The translations under genes and the position numbers were made by a program. 64,000 bases of DNA from contig JALGQZ010000012.1 in the NCBI GenBank assembly GCA_023105745.1, forward strand, positions 42,711,852 to 42,775,851, given 5' to 3'. How positions within the stretch are numbered: the first letter of the stretch is position 1; every line of letters starts with the position of its first letter. This document shows positions 1 to 11,070 of the stretch, piece by piece. Source of the DNA: Austropuccinia psidii. Taxonomy: Eukaryota > Basidiomycota > Pucciniomycetes > Pucciniales > Sphaerophragmiaceae. The notes under the pieces were generated by a model that saw only the letters and a list, made by a program, of their open reading frames with translations, ran no database searches and was not told the DNA's origin.

Positions 1-1261
1 CACAGCTTACAACTTAATATTATCTACCTATAAATTCAATTTTAAGTATCTTTTATAAATAAATTTCCTGGGTAATTAGCCTGGAAATTTACTCTTTTAA
101 TTAAAGCTCAAAGAAAATTATAATTTCTTTAAAAATTAATTAAAAATTGAGTTTAAGAGATTTCTGCTTGAAACTCTATTTTTAAGTTGTTCATGTGATG
201 AACTTTAATATAAATAAGCTTATTTATATTAAAAACTTAAAATAATTAGTTTGAATGAGGATTAAAGTTACATGGAGTTAAGAATAACCCTGTTAACTTT
301 CAATTGGAATTAAAATTAAGTTACCTTAAGTTAAGAACTTTATTTTTAGGCATGGTTTTTCAGTTTTGACCTGAGCACGCCCTCTATATCCATTATGAAT
401 CTTGACAGGTGCTCTGAAGACATAAAAAGAGTCTTTTCATCCCTGTTTTTGTCCATCATCAATTATCAATCCAATCATATTAGAAATTTAAACAGCTAAA
501 GTTTTATTAAATATAGAATCTTATTATTAAAATAATTCTTAAGTTATTTTATTCTTTATTAATTGAAATTAAAGAATTGAAATAATAGAATTTAGATTAT
601 TGTTGTAATCACCAATAATATATTTTATTATATAAAATTAAATCATCTTAAATATCTTTTAAAATCCACAAATTCCTCTCAAAAACTCTTTAATCTTAAT
701 TTTTATTATAACAAATTGTTTTATCTTTAAAGTTATTGATTTTTGGCGTGTTTTTTACTTATAATCATTATTTAATATGATAACTGTTGTTGTTTGACTT
801 GTATTAAATAAATATTATAAGTAAGTTTTCCCTAAAATTCTATATCTTTTTTATCTAGTATTAGTTTTTTTATATAGAATTTTTATTCTATAAGAATTAT
901 TTCTGCACAGTGTGTGTTTAATTCATTTATAAATAATATTTATATTATTTATAAGTGGTTAATATTCTTATTTTCCACGTGTAATTGTCTCATTAAGAGC
1001 TTTACACTTCTTATTGTTATAACTGTCAGTGACTATAACAATAATAGAATAATTATAATTTATTATAATTATTATATTTTTTTTAATATTATATTTTTAT
1101 AATAATAATTAAATTTATTCTTTTTATATATAATTATTTTTAATAATTATATTTAAATTTGTGGTTATAATATTTTGTTAAATTATATATTTCTACTGAG
1201 GACAGTCATAGTACTCTTGATTTTGCTACTATTATCAAGAGTTTCATAGACAAACCTTACA
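1..1261 (+). repeat. Partial LTR, left arm of a head-to-head LTR palindrome
   Basis: Positions 1-1045 are an imperfect inverted repeat of about 1262-2306 (for example CACAGCTTACAA at 1 pairs with TTGTAAGCTGTG near 2306). The segment 1046-1261 has no partner and ends CAAACCTTACA, the same U5 terminus seen in the Gypsy LTRs at 33527 and 47020 read on the other strand. I read this as the U5-side part of an LTR whose element sense is the plus strand; its other end lies before position 1. It contains no credible gene. The small open frame near 914-1102 is AT-rich low complexity. Confidence 0.7.
1214..1241 (+). other. U5-terminal hairpin of the LTR
   Basis: Stem CTCTTGAT (1214-1221) pairs perfectly with ATCAAGAG (1234-1241). 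It is flanked by GGACAGTCATAGTA on one side and GTTTCATAGACAAACC on the other, matching the flanks of the unrelated-sequence stems in the other LTR families of this window. See the finding on covariation. Confidence 0.6.
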
Positions 1262-3195
1262 GTTATAGTAACTGACAATTATAACAATACAAAGTGTCAA
1301 GCTCTTAATTAGACAATGACAAATGTAAAATAATAATATTCATCCTGCTATAAATAATATAAGAGTAATATTTATAAAAGAAACTATCACACACACTTTG
1401 CAGGGATAATTCTTATAGAAAAAGTTTATAAAAAAACTAATACTAGAAAAAAAACTATAGAACTTCAAAGTGAACTTACTTATAATATTTATTCAATACA
1501 ACAAGTAAAGAAGCAACAGTTATTATATTGAATAATGATTATAAGCTTAAAACACACCAAAAATGAACATTTCAAAAGATAAAACAACTTTTTATGATTA
1601 AACATTTGATTAAAGGGTTTTTAAGAGGAATTTGTGGATCTTAAAATATATTTAAGACTATTATTTTATATGATGAAATGTATTATTGTTGATTACAGAA
1701 ATAATCTGAATTCTATGATTTCAATTCTCTAATTTTAAGATTAATAAATAATAAAATAACTTAATAATTACTTTAATAATAAGATTTTATATTTTATAAC
1801 ACTTTACCTGTTTAAATGTCTAATATTATTGGAATGATAATGAATGATGGATAAAAACAATGATGTGTGGGATCTTTTTCTTCCTACAGACCAGCTCTCA
1901 TGATTCATAATTGATATAGAGGGCATTATCAGGTCAAAACTAAAAAAACATACTTAAAAATAAGGTTTCTGACTTAGGTTAACTTATTTTTACTTCCAAT
2001 TTAAAGCTACCAGTATTATTCTTAGCTCCAAGTAGCTTTAATCCTGTTGTGGATTGATTATTTTAAGATTTAATATAAATAAAGCTTATTTACCTTGAAT
2101 TTCATCCCATGAACAACTTGAAAATGAAGTTTCAACCAAAAATCTCTCAAACTCAATTTTAAATAATTGTTAAAGAAATGTTAATTTTCTTTAAGTAAAA
2201 TTAAAAGAATAAATTTCCAGGCTCATTACCATATAAACATTTTTATAAAAGATACTGCAAATTTCATTTATACACAGATAAAATCAATTTGTAAGCTGTG
2301 TGAAAAGTTCAAGAAAATCCAATAACAATTGGACTTTTAATGAATTTATGAAGTTATTGCTATTTTTCCAAGTAAAATAGTAATACACATCAAACCATAA
2401 CTTTTGATAAGGTTTTAATGTTTTTAAATTTTAATCTTTGAGCTTAATTAAGAGTTGAAAATTCTTAGAACATTGATTTCAAGCCTGCATATTGGGATTT
2501 ACCCTTTGTCAGCTCAAAATACCTGTCTGAATTGGGATAAAATAAGTTTAAACTTCAATGTTGGGTCAAAGTCTAATCTTAAAGTTTGAATAAGGTTAAA
2601 AATCCTCCCAAACATGTAGAAAACTTTAATTTAATCCTTGCAGATCCAAAAATTTGGGTACTCGAGCTCTGTTTGGTATTTTTCCTTTGTCCCACCTTTT
2701 TGCTTGGGTTTTGCCCTTTTATTTATTTAGAGCCATACTATGGCCTTAAACCCTTTTAAATTGGGCTTACACAGGATTTACATTCTGTATGGAAAATTAG
2801 TAGCCAATTAAGTAAATATACACAACACCTTAATGTTAACTAAGCTTTTGGTATTTTTGCATAAAACTTATCCAACTTTAAATTTAAGTTTATTTAAGCT
2901 TAAATTTAACAATTTTTTTTTTAAAAAAAGTTCCGTTTGTACTGTGAGATTCTTAAATCTTCTAATAACATAAGAAATATCCATTTTGGGTATAACACCC
3001 TATGGGACTACCCTAGGTTATTTTTGGAGTAGAATCCAAAAATGAAATCATAATTATAACTTTTTTTATCCAAAAAAAATATTTATTTATTTTTTATTTT
3101 AAATTCAGTTAATAAATCTGTTTAAGGCTAAATCAACTGTGTATAAAGCTATTTGTGGCCTTATAAGTATGTCATACATACCTCACAGGCTCACA
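1262..3195 (-). repeat. LTR, right arm of the palindrome
   Basis: About 1.93 kb. The first kilobase is the inverted copy of 1-1045; the remainder ends with GGCTCACA at 3195, the same end as the solo LTR at 47979-49885 (family E), with which it also shares the stretch on gene-free sequence before the end (a CTAC..TAGGT motif, then GTGGCCT near the terminus). It lacks the roughly 216 bp of U5 terminus that its partner has, so the two LTRs are joined U5 to truncated U5. No polypurine tract or internal coding region is seen beside it. Confidence 0.65.
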
Positions 3196-3566
3196 ACAAC
3201 AGTCATGGTTGGTTATCTTACAATTCTACAGAATAACCCTTAACCTTACTAACTTTTTCGTTTTTTTATATAAGTATTCTCTACCTAGCACCTATCAGCT
3301 ATAAAATAGCACTTTTTCAATATAATTCAATAATATTAATAGTTATTTTAGGTACGACTCATATCCTAAATCACACTCACTTGTGTTACTAATGCCATCA
3401 CTATGGTCCTTTTTGTTAGACCAACACTAAATTGTAAACATAAGCAATTAGCCTCTTAATATTTATATGAGTTGTTCACCTTGAGGTACTATTTTTGTCT
3501 CTCTACTTATCTACATTATTGATTGCAGTGTTAACGATTTACTTTGTTTTGTTAAATTCTTTCAAC
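3196..3566. other. Non-coding stretch
   Basis: AT-rich sequence between the LTR palindrome and the next dispersed repeat. It could hold a highly decayed Copia tail, but I could not find a readable frame. No feature is supported. Confidence 0.4.
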
Positions 3567-4115
3567 TTAAAGGTGGAGGGTTTATCACAATATTTGTAAA
3601 TATAAAAGAGTTTTACAAAAGAATGCATTCAAGTACCTTAAAGGTAGACTTCTCTGATATTCTAGTCTTTCATTTTACTAAAAAATAAAAGGTTTAAGAA
3701 AATAAAAAAGAAGACTCTACTACTCCAAAAAATTGTCAACAAGTGATAGGAAGAAATAGGATTTTGAACAGATGTGTCAGATGAGTGAACAGAGAATATA
3801 ACAGATGTTGTCCTTTTTTCTCATAGTATCTTTTACAATCATAGTGTCTTTATAGATGTGATAACAAACCAGAGCAATGTTCTTTTTTTTCCATTTCTTG
3901 TGGAAAGGAGGAATAGTTATTATTCACATTTTTGAAATCAATTACAAGGAGTCATATTGCCCCAAGAGGTTGCATTGTTCTTTGTGAACTATGAACCTGT
4001 TAAAAATTGACTAGGTCAATTTTGGTTTGTTGTAAATACAGGGAGTAGGAGTTTGAATTAATCTCGAATTTAATCTTGTTGGCAATAGTTAGTTAGATTC
4101 ATTATGGACAGTTAT
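3567..4115 (+). repeat. Dispersed repeat, copy 1 (LTR-like)
   Basis: Aligns over about 550 bp in direct orientation with 11905-12460. Both copies begin with CTTAAAGGTGGA and share blocks such as AAGAATGCA.TCAAGTACC, GAGGAATA, CAAGGAGTCAT, GGGAGTAGGAG and ATAGTTAGTTAG. AAAGGTGGA resembles the polypurine tract that precedes the 3' LTR in many Copia elements, so both copies may be solo or 3' LTR remnants, but no TG/CA termini or target duplications could be fixed. Confidence 0.6.
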
Positions 4116-4325
4116 TCTAGAAAATCCAAGATGAGAAATCATTATTTTGAAGAAAAATTCTGGAATGAGGGATTTTACTTCCCTCCTAACCGTGGTATTA
4201 TAAACTAAACCTTCTTATCTAAGCTGGTCATTTGCTGTGTATCACAAAATTAATTTTATGCATGCATATGATTTGCAATGTGCTATTAAAAGGTATAGTT
4301 ACTGGGTAGTCATCCTACAATACTG
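4116..4325. other. Short spacer
   Basis: AT-rich sequence between the dispersed repeat and the Copia element; it ends with TACTG, a candidate target-site duplicate of the Copia insertion. Confidence 0.4.
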
Positions 4326-4714
4326 TGAAAAATGAGACAAAGTAACTGGAAAGTGTGATAGTGTTAATACACTTATCAAATTTTGAGTACAAAGCAGACA
4401 AACACACCTGGAAAGTGTGATAGTGTTAATACACTTATCACCTTTTGAGTACAAATCAGAAAAACACACCTATGAGTGTGGTAGGAATCAATTAGTATGA
4501 AAGATATAATAAGAATGGATAGAGAAGATAATTACAACAGTTCTCATAAGAGCTTTCTTATATACATTCTGTATTCCGATATTACATACTTCACTGAGTA
4601 ACTGAGTTTTCTTTCATTACCTGCCAATTCAAATTGTTGGATACATCCTCAGCACTGAGTGCTGAGTACATTTACTAATGTACTCATTTTATATTTTCAT
4701 TGTTGTGCAATTCA
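4326..4714 (-). repeat. 3' LTR of Copia element F
   Basis: 389 bp. Contains two copies of a 62-bp unit (4348-4409, 4410-4471) that includes a hairpin-forming core, GATAGTGT-TAAT-ACACTTATC. The rest matches the 5' LTR closely, including TACATTCTGTATTCCGATAT and CCTCAGCACTGAGTGCTGAG. Confidence 0.85.
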
Positions 4715-5150
4715 CCCCCCAATTTGACAGAGGAAAGAGGAGAAGAGCAAACATTCTTTACTAGCCCTTGATGCTTCACACAATGAAGTGCCTTAGTAAG
4801 AAGATCAGCATGCATAGCCATGGTAGAAACATAAGATAAAGTAAAAAGATTTAATGCCAGTTGCTTGCGAAGCCAATGATACTTAACATCAATGTGCATA
4901 GTACAATTTGAGGACATTGGATTTTTAGCAAGAGAAATTGAAGGCTGATTGTCTCCTAAGAGAGGCAGTGTAGGAGAGGAAACGGAAAGTGACATATCAA
5001 GTAAAAGCTGTCTAAACCAAAGAATCTGTTGACCTCCTTTGTATAAACCTTTATACTCTGCTTCAGTGGAGGAAGAAGAAACCGATTATTGCCGTTGTGA
5101 TTTCCAATGGATGAGATTATTTCCAAGATACACCAAAAGTCCTGTATGAG
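4684..5150 (-). pseudogene. Copia RNase H remnant
   Basis: Frames at 4684-4995 and 4956-5522 together hold the end of the Copia RT and the RNase H. The signature DNQPSISLAKNP followed by HIDVKYHWLRKQLA and then ADLLTKALH is the classic Copia RNase H C-terminal pattern (DNQ, HIDI/VKYH, LTKAL). The domain degrades the RNA strand of the cDNA hybrid. The reading frame changes near 4970-5100, so it cannot be made as one protein. The end lies immediately before the polypurine tract and the 3' LTR, as expected. Confidence 0.8.
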
Positions 5151-6330
5151 ATCGCCTAGTGGAGGGGAAGTTAGCATAACTAGCATTGGCATAAGTGCAA
5201 ATTTATATATTAGTGCGAGAAAGAGTAAGACCAAGGTAGTGAGTTCCGACAAGATATCAAAGGAGCCTTTTAAAAGCCTGGCTCCCAAATGCTGTGTAAA
5301 GAGAGAAACAGGAAATGCCAGATTGGGCCTGGTGGGGATGGCCAGGTAGCTGATGAGACCGACAGCATGTTGATAATTTACATTGAGAGCCAGAAAGAGA
5401 GAACAATTCTCATTTCTTTCCGGAGAGAGATAGACACCAGGATCCATTGGTGTGGAAACAGAGTGTGCATTCTGCATTCCAAAATCAACAAGAATTTTCT
5501 GTATGATCATAGTCTGGGACAAGCATGAAAAGACTGATTAGGGTACAACTTTTACGCCAAGAATATGCTGTAAGGGCCCCAAATATTCCATTTCATAATG
5601 TCAAGTGATCAGCTTCTTAAAACATGACACATTGGGGCTGAAAACAGTCATGTCACCCACATGAAAATGAAAAAGACAGGGCCAACCTTTATTGTGCGAA
5701 AGGAACAAACACCCATTGACAGAAGAAGGAAGAACATCAATACTTTTGATAAACGACACCAGCTCTTGATAGCAACATTGGGGAGATTTCTTTGAGCCAT
5801 AAATAGATTTTCTCAAACAATCACATTTTCCCGCAGATAAAGCTAGACCTGCAGGTGGCCAAAGATAAATATGTTCACTTAGAGTACTATTCAAAAATTC
5901 CGTTTTGGCGTCCATATGATGAATTTTCCAATCATGAGTAATACCAACCAATACAATTAGTTACAAAGTCTCCATTGCTCTGGTTGGAGAATAATTATTG
6001 CCATATTCAAGTCCAGGAATCTGAGAGTAACCCTGAGCACAAAGGTGGGCTTTGTGTTTCACAAGGTTACCATCACCATTAAAAACGCATTTGAAGACCA
6101 AAACAGTGTTAAGAAGATGAATGTTAGGAGGAGTAGAAACCGCTTCCCACATGTGTTTTTTTTTCAAGCAACTGTTTTTCAAGGTGTATTGCCATAAGCC
6201 ATTGCTCGGAATTAGCCAAAACCAATGCCTGTTGATACATCTTTGGAGGAACATTGGGAAGCGCATAAGCAACAGATATGGCTTCAACAGGCTTGATCAA
6301 GGAAAGATTGGCATTAATGTTGTCAACAAC
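5150..6330 (-). pseudogene. Copia reverse transcriptase remnant
   Basis: The frame at 5601-5951 carries the palm region: HHMDAKTEFLNSTLSEHIYL (family pattern DVKTAFLNG.L.E.IYM), then CLRKSIYGSKKSPQCCYQEL (KLKKSLYGLKQAPR.WY). The catalytic YVDD box is replaced by HVGDM, so one of the two catalytic aspartates has become glycine. The frames at 5961-6287 and 6124-6441 give the upstream fingers, with QALVLANSEQWLMAIHLEKQ (family A..S..W..A...E). Several frameshifts separate these blocks. The enzyme would copy the element RNA into cDNA; here it is dead. Confidence 0.85.
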
Positions 6331-6436
6331 ATGATTGGTCAAGGCAGGTTTCTTACAATGTTGTTGGAAGAGATCAAAGAGGAGACCTCTTGACAAGCTT
6401 TTTGAGTGAGCGGTTGAACAACAATATCCCATCCAG

Positions 6437-7510
6437 GCCACACCACAGTAGGAGTAGGTGGTTCATTCAAATGTCTGCCAGGAGACATAGGAGGTGAGAT
6501 GTGACTAGAAACAGCGTTGTTAGGTGTGGGAGAAGCAAAACTATGTTCAACAGGCAAAGAATCACAAGACGCAGTAATATCGATCAATGAAGAGAAACCA
6601 GGAGAAACAGGAAACACAGGATTGAAAAAGGAATTACCAGGGAAGAAATCTTCATGAAAAATAACATTGTGACTGTATTTGACAGACATATTTGGCAAGA
6701 GAACCATCCAGTTCTTATGCTCAATTTGGTACTCAAGAAGAATACCAGGCACCAAAGTATCTGAAAATTTTCCTAGGCGCTGTTTTTTTGGAATATTTAC
6801 AACTTCACAACATCCAAACACCCATAGGCAAGCATAATCAAAAGGCCTTTGATGCCACAAAGTAAAAGCTGTGAGGGTATTTCTCTTAAGAGGAAAGATA
6901 TTCTCATAGAAAACAGCAGTGAATACTGCCTCTCCCCAAAGTGAATCACAAAGTTTAGCATGTTTTAAATGAGCTCTTGCTTTTTCAGTAGTGGAACAAT
7001 TTCCCCTCTCAGAAAATGGATTTCGCTGAGGAGTATAGGGTGCAGTGTAATGGGGAATGATGACACAAGCTTTAAAGAGAGTTTTAAAACGGGAAGAGAT
7101 GAATTCCCCACCATTATCCATAACAACATTAGCGGGATAAGTTTTGAATTTTATATACTTATTTCTACAGAAGATTTCAAAGAGCTCAAATGCTTCAGAT
7201 TTTAATTTTAGAAGATAAACATGTTTTTATGAAGAAAACTGATCAGTGATTTCAAAATAATAATTTGCACCCCCTAATGTCGGTGGCAAGATTTGACCAC
7301 TCAGATCCATATGAATATATTCCAAAGGTTTGAGAGCCTTTGGAAAGATACCAGAGTAAGGACGTCAATGAGATTTGGACAAAGCACAGGCTTCAAAATT
7401 CATAGGGCCTTTAACTTTGAACAATCATTGGAGGATTTCTATGCTTGGATGACCATCTCTAGCATGCAGAGGTTTGGTGTTAACAAGAGCTGGAACATAA
7501 GCTGATAGCA
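6437..7510 (-). pseudogene. Copia integrase remnant
   Basis: Best frame 6339-7121, with an upstream continuation to about 7510. Upstream is LHARDGHPSIEILQ (zinc-binding H..H part of the HHCC motif), then FEACALSKSHRRPYS (second half). The DDE core is visible: an aspartate in YIHMDLSG, a second in VVMDNGGEFISSRF, and the glutamate in TPQRNPFSERGN. Integrase inserts the cDNA into the genome. The catalytic residues are present but stop codons interrupt the region near 7125-7230 and 7430, so the gene is a pseudogene. A variable C-terminal region (proline- and serine-rich) follows, typical of Copia. Confidence 0.85.
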
Positions 7511-7650
7511 TGGAGCATTTTTGGCTTACTGAAAAACTGCCCATTGATATAAAATATTTCATGAAGGGTTTCTCTGTTCAACTGAAGTTTGCCTAGACAA
7601 TGAAATTTTAAAGGACGTTGAACTTTCATTTGGAAGTGAAAGCCTTCATT

Positions 7651-8156
7651 TCACAGTTTTCCAATACTAAGAAGTGTAGTGGTGAGTGAGGGAACATGAA
7701 GAAAATGGAGATTGGTGTAGACTCCATTGCACAGGATGATAATAACTCCTTTTCCAACAATTGGAGCTTGTTTACCATTGGCCACTGTAATGGTTGAGTC
7801 AATTTCTTCATATTGACCAAAGAGTGATTTTAAAGAGGTCATATGATGGGAACAACCAGTGTCGGCAATAATATTACTAACTGAAGAAGTCGTGTTAAAA
7901 GGAAAATGAACAGTTGGAGAATTGTCATCAGATGACGAGAAATCACTGTCTTCTTTAATGGCTTTATTGGCATTGATGAGGTTTTTTTTAATTCTCGACA
8001 TTCAGAAAAAGAATGTTTTGTTTTTGGGTTGTGCTTGCCATTAGTACACTTCGGATATGATTTTTTCTTTGATCGCTGTTTTTGTTTATTTTTGGACTGA
8101 TTTTGAGAAACAAATGCTTGTTTATCTTTTATAGTGTTAGGTTCTGAAAAATCCAT
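7651..8156 (-). pseudogene. Copia nucleocapsid and aspartic protease remnant
   Basis: The frame at 7839-8156 shows a lysine-rich stretch followed by CTNGKHNPKTKHSFSEC, a nucleocapsid knuckle-like motif in the form common in rust Copia elements. The overlapping frame at 7651-8001 shows the protease: IIADTGCSHHMTSLKSLFGQ (catalytic DTG with the Copia-type HHM), then ITVANGKQAPIVGKGVI. The two blocks are in different frames, so a frameshift near 7990 separates them. The protease would cut the polyprotein into capsid and enzymes. Confidence 0.8.
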
Positions 8157-8159
8157 ACG

Positions 8160-8660
8160 ACACCATTCAAGGTATTCTATGACCTTTGGTATGTCAAGTG
8201 GTTGCTGCGATTATAGGATTTCTTTTGTGTAATTATATGTTGAACTTAATTTGCTAACAATAATTTCATCCATAAGAGATTCTTTAATATCACCGGGAGT
8301 CGCAATAACAATGCCAACTGAAGCTACTTTTCCAAGAAGTTGAGTAATGTTGGTGATAAAATCCTCAAGATTTCCTTCTTGTTTTAATTCCAAAAATTCA
8401 AGAAACACTCTAGCTTAGTTTTCGACAGAATTTGAAGTAAAATGAGTCAACAGCTTTTGCCAAATACAATATGGATTTCCTTCATTGATAAATGAAAGAA
8501 ATCTTTGACAATTCAAAATTCCTATGCTTCCTATTAAAATCCCAGCTGTTGTTTGTCTTTTTTGAATGACTTCAGGTTGTTTGGTGGGATATTGAAGTGG
8601 TTCTGGATTTGAAATGATACAATCCAGAAGATCCAATTCCATGAGATATGCTTGTACTTG
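8160..8660 (-). pseudogene. Copia gag remnant
   Basis: Two frames, 8415-8642 and 8211-8408, encode a capsid-like region: INEGNPYCIWQKLLTHFTS (family pattern A...W..L...F) followed by FLELKQEGNLEDFITNITQL and ESLMDEIIVSKLSSTYNYT (family D....ILLSLP..Y). A stop at about 8409-8414 and loss of the region around it break the frame. It lies directly downstream (minus sense) of the primer-binding site, as gag should. Confidence 0.7.
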
Positions 8661-8772
8661 AATCTTCCATTGCAGAAAATTTGAATTGTTTAGTTCAGGA
8701 ATATTTCTTCGTGGTGAAATTTGTTCTGATATTGTAAACTAGTTTATTTTTGTGTCCTCTGGGCCCAGAACC

Positions 8773-9309
8773 TGAGAAACGAGACAAAGCAACTGGAAAG
8801 TGTGATAGTGTTAATACACTTATCACCTTTTGAGTATAAAGCAGACAAACACACCTGGCAAGTGTGATAGTGTTAATACACTTATCACCTTTTGAGTACG
8901 AAGCAGACAAACACACCTAGGAGTGTGGTAGGAATCAATGAGTATGAAAGATATAATCAGAATGGATTGCATATAGTAACACTAACCTGGCAAGTGTGAT
9001 AGTGTTAATACACTTATCACCTTTTGAGTACGAAGCAGACAAACATACCTAGGAGTGTGGTAGGAATCAATGAGTATGAAAGATATAATCAGAATGGATA
9101 GAGAAAAAAATGGATAGAGAAGAGAATTACAACAGCTCTCGTAAGAGCTTTCTTATATACATTCTGTATTCCGATATTACATACTTTACTGAGTAACTCA
9201 GTTTGCTTTCATTACCTGCCAAGTCGAATTGTTGGATACATCCTCAGCACTGAGTGCTGAGTACGTTTACTAATGTACTCATTGTAGATTTTCATTGTTG
9301 TGCAATTTA
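8773..9309 (-). repeat. 5' LTR of Copia element F, internally expanded
   Basis: 537 bp, about 150 bp longer than its partner. The 62-bp unit occurs at 8795-8856, 8857-8918 and 8989-9050, and a block of about 132 bp beginning GGCAAGTGTG is duplicated (8857-8988 and from 8989). The remaining sequence follows the 3' LTR. The last two bases are TA where the 3' LTR has CA. TACTG occurs at 9308-9312 and just before the other LTR at 4321-4325. Confidence 0.8.
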
Positions 9310-10176
9310 CTGCAGTTTGGGATGACTGAGACAGTATTTTTCTTTTCCTGATGCAAGTGACACAATCAGCCGATGGCTACGTCTTGGCCATAGCAGGTGT
9401 GGGTAGGACCCAATGTGTGTGAAGAGACGACCTGTTTAATTATATTTTGGGTGGGGCTTGAGTTGAGTTAATCAGAGTTTGTGCTTGGTAGGGGACCCAC
9501 GCCAAATAATATGTATTGCGAGTGCTACTTGGTTTCATCCATTCGCTCGCAATATCAGCATAAATGAGTGCTTGACATTTCAATATACGCCCAGTGATTT
9601 ATGATTCAGGTTGTGCTTGGGATCGCAGAGAGTTTTTCGCTGTTTCTCGAGCACGTAGACAAGCGTCTGCGTTAGTGAGCTGAAACCTATAGGGTTTCTT
9701 CTCAAAGCTTCCCTACGCTCATTAGGACGAGAAAGCTCCCAGGGAAATAGCTTGAGCCGATTCTAGAGTGTCTCCGAAATCTAAGGGACTTGCTTGATTT
9801 GAGAAGAATTAGGAATAAAATGGCTGCGACGTGTGCTAAATCAAGTCACAACTTCAGATTCATTGTAGCCAGAATGCTAGCTTCTCAAACAAGCACTCAA
9901 AACTTCCAGGTTTGGAGCTGACTAGAATGCTAAGCCCCAAGGTGTAGACTACTTGAAAAACCTGATATTCTCCCTCTGTCTCACCCTGCGTCTCGTTGAG
10001 CTCACTGATAACCCACGTTCATTCACTCCAACTCCGGAGAACGAACTTTCCGTTTGGTCCGTCAGGGCTGCACTTGCAACCACCCTCATTTCCTGCACTT
10101 CTCACAGTGATATAGACTTCCTTCCTACAATATTTTGAAACTTTTTTTAGCGCACTAGAAGACCTTCCGATACCTC
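9310..10176. other. Upstream region of the secreted-protein gene
   Basis: This 870-bp stretch is visibly less AT-rich than the surrounding repeats and matches none of them. I found no convincing frame with a start codon, no clear TATA box and no RNA gene. It probably holds the promoter and 5' untranslated region of the gene that begins at 10177. Confidence 0.4.
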
Positions 10177-11070
10177 ATGTTTTTATTATTTGGGGTTGTC
10201 ATTGTGTGGTGGCTATGCGCTGTGCCAAGCTTCGCTATGGAGTCCGGTGAGACCGTCGGAAAAGTCGCCCAGTCTTTGAAACAATTTCCATCAACCCATC
10301 CAAGACCAGAGTTACTAACAGAAAGTGACAAGGCCAGTCTTTTGGGAGAGAAAGCCTTAAAAGGGAGTGAAGAGACAAAAAATGTCGAAAGGGAAAGCCC
10401 TTCGATAGCCCTAACCAATCTCCGGCAACGACTTCGTTTGAAGAGTAATAGCCAAACTACCCCAGTGCCCCAGGAACAGAAACATGGGCAGTTGCTAAAA
10501 GAAAAGGAAGCTGATGGCCTGACTGCGGAAACCCCCGTCCGAATTGAAGATCACGAACTGAGTAAAGAGGATACTTCTTCGCGTACCGAAAAGTTCATTG
10601 AGAAGGTAACAACACAATCAGGAGTGACGAAAAGCGCTCAGACTCTGCGAGAGGAGCAAGAAGAGCTTCAAGCAGCCCAGGACTACAAGTACGGAACATC
10701 TTATGGCCCTGGTGGAAAGTTTGTCAAGGTTGTTTGGAGGGGTTTGAAGCAACTATTCTATTGGCTGTCGTGGCCGATCCGAAAGGCCGCCAAGCCCTAC
10801 ATGAAGCTGCCGTCAAAGGTGAAAGACCTCAATGAAGCTCAAACCGAGGTAATAAGAAAGGCTATTGCTCGCAATCCCAAGTTGGGGGAAGTGCTTGAAG
10901 CAGAGGCGGCCTCACTTCAAGCGAAACATCCTAAGCCACATCCTAACCATCAGTCAGCGGAGCAAGCACCGCCTCTTCCCGAAAACAATCATAAATCATC
11001 TGGAAAACCGCCCACAACGACTGCTCATGGGGAAATCCAAGAAATTCAGGAAGAAGTCCCAGCTTCGTAA
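10177..11070 (+). CDS. Predicted secreted protein, 297 residues, unknown function
   Basis: I do not recognise the family. Residues 1-20 form a classic signal peptide: short start, hydrophobic core LLFGVVIVWWLCAV, then PSFA as the likely cleavage site, which also supports this ATG. Residues 21-165 are polar and charged, rich in E, K, S and T, with no obvious fold. Residues 170-210 are an aromatic, basic patch (YGTSYGPGGKF, then WRGLKQLFYWLSWPIRKAAK). Residues 213-250 look helical. The tail (251-297) is rich in P, H, Q and E. The mature part has no cysteine and no RXLR motif. A lone secreted protein among transposons in a rust fungus fits a candidate effector, but that is inference. A possible intron at 11067-11126 (GTAAGC donor, CATCCAG acceptor) would remove the stop and move it to 11155-11157, adding nine residues. 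The open frame is long and compositionally unlike its neighbours, which supports it being real. Confidence 0.65.
   Translation: MFLLFGVVIVWWLCAVPSFAMESGETVGKVAQSLKQFPSTHPRPELLTESDKASLLGEKALKGSEETKNVERESPSIALTNLRQRLRLKSNSQTTPVPQEQKHGQLLKEKEADGLTAETPVRIEDHELSKEDTSSRTEKFIEKVTTQSGVTKSAQTLREEQEELQAAQDYKYGTSYGPGGKFVKVVWRGLKQLFYWLSWPIRKAAKPYMKLPSKVKDLNEAQTEVIRKAIARNPKLGEVLEAEAASLQAKHPKPHPNHQSAEQAPPLPENNHKSSGKPPTTTAHGEIQEIQEEVPAS

Larger units (their letters stand above)
4326..9309 (-). mobile_element. Ty1/Copia retrotransposon, decayed (element F)
   Basis: Two LTRs (4326-4714 and 8773-9309) flank an internal region read on the minus strand in the Copia order gag, protease, integrase, RT, RNase H. 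LTR edges are TGA(A/G)AAA(T/C)GAGAC at the low-coordinate side and ..GTGCAATT(C/T)A at the high side. A polypurine tract (minus-strand TTGGGGGG) abuts the 3' LTR at 4715-4722, and a candidate primer-binding site (minus-strand TGGGCCCAGAGG) lies at 8756-8767. Many stop codons and frameshifts make it non-autonomous. Gag and integrase resemble, from memory, Copia elements common in rust fungi. Confidence 0.88.

Noticed and set aside
8795..9050. Short regularly repeated units resembling a CRISPR array
   Set aside because: Only three copies, whole 62-bp unit repeated without variable spacers, inside an LTR of a eukaryotic retrotransposon.
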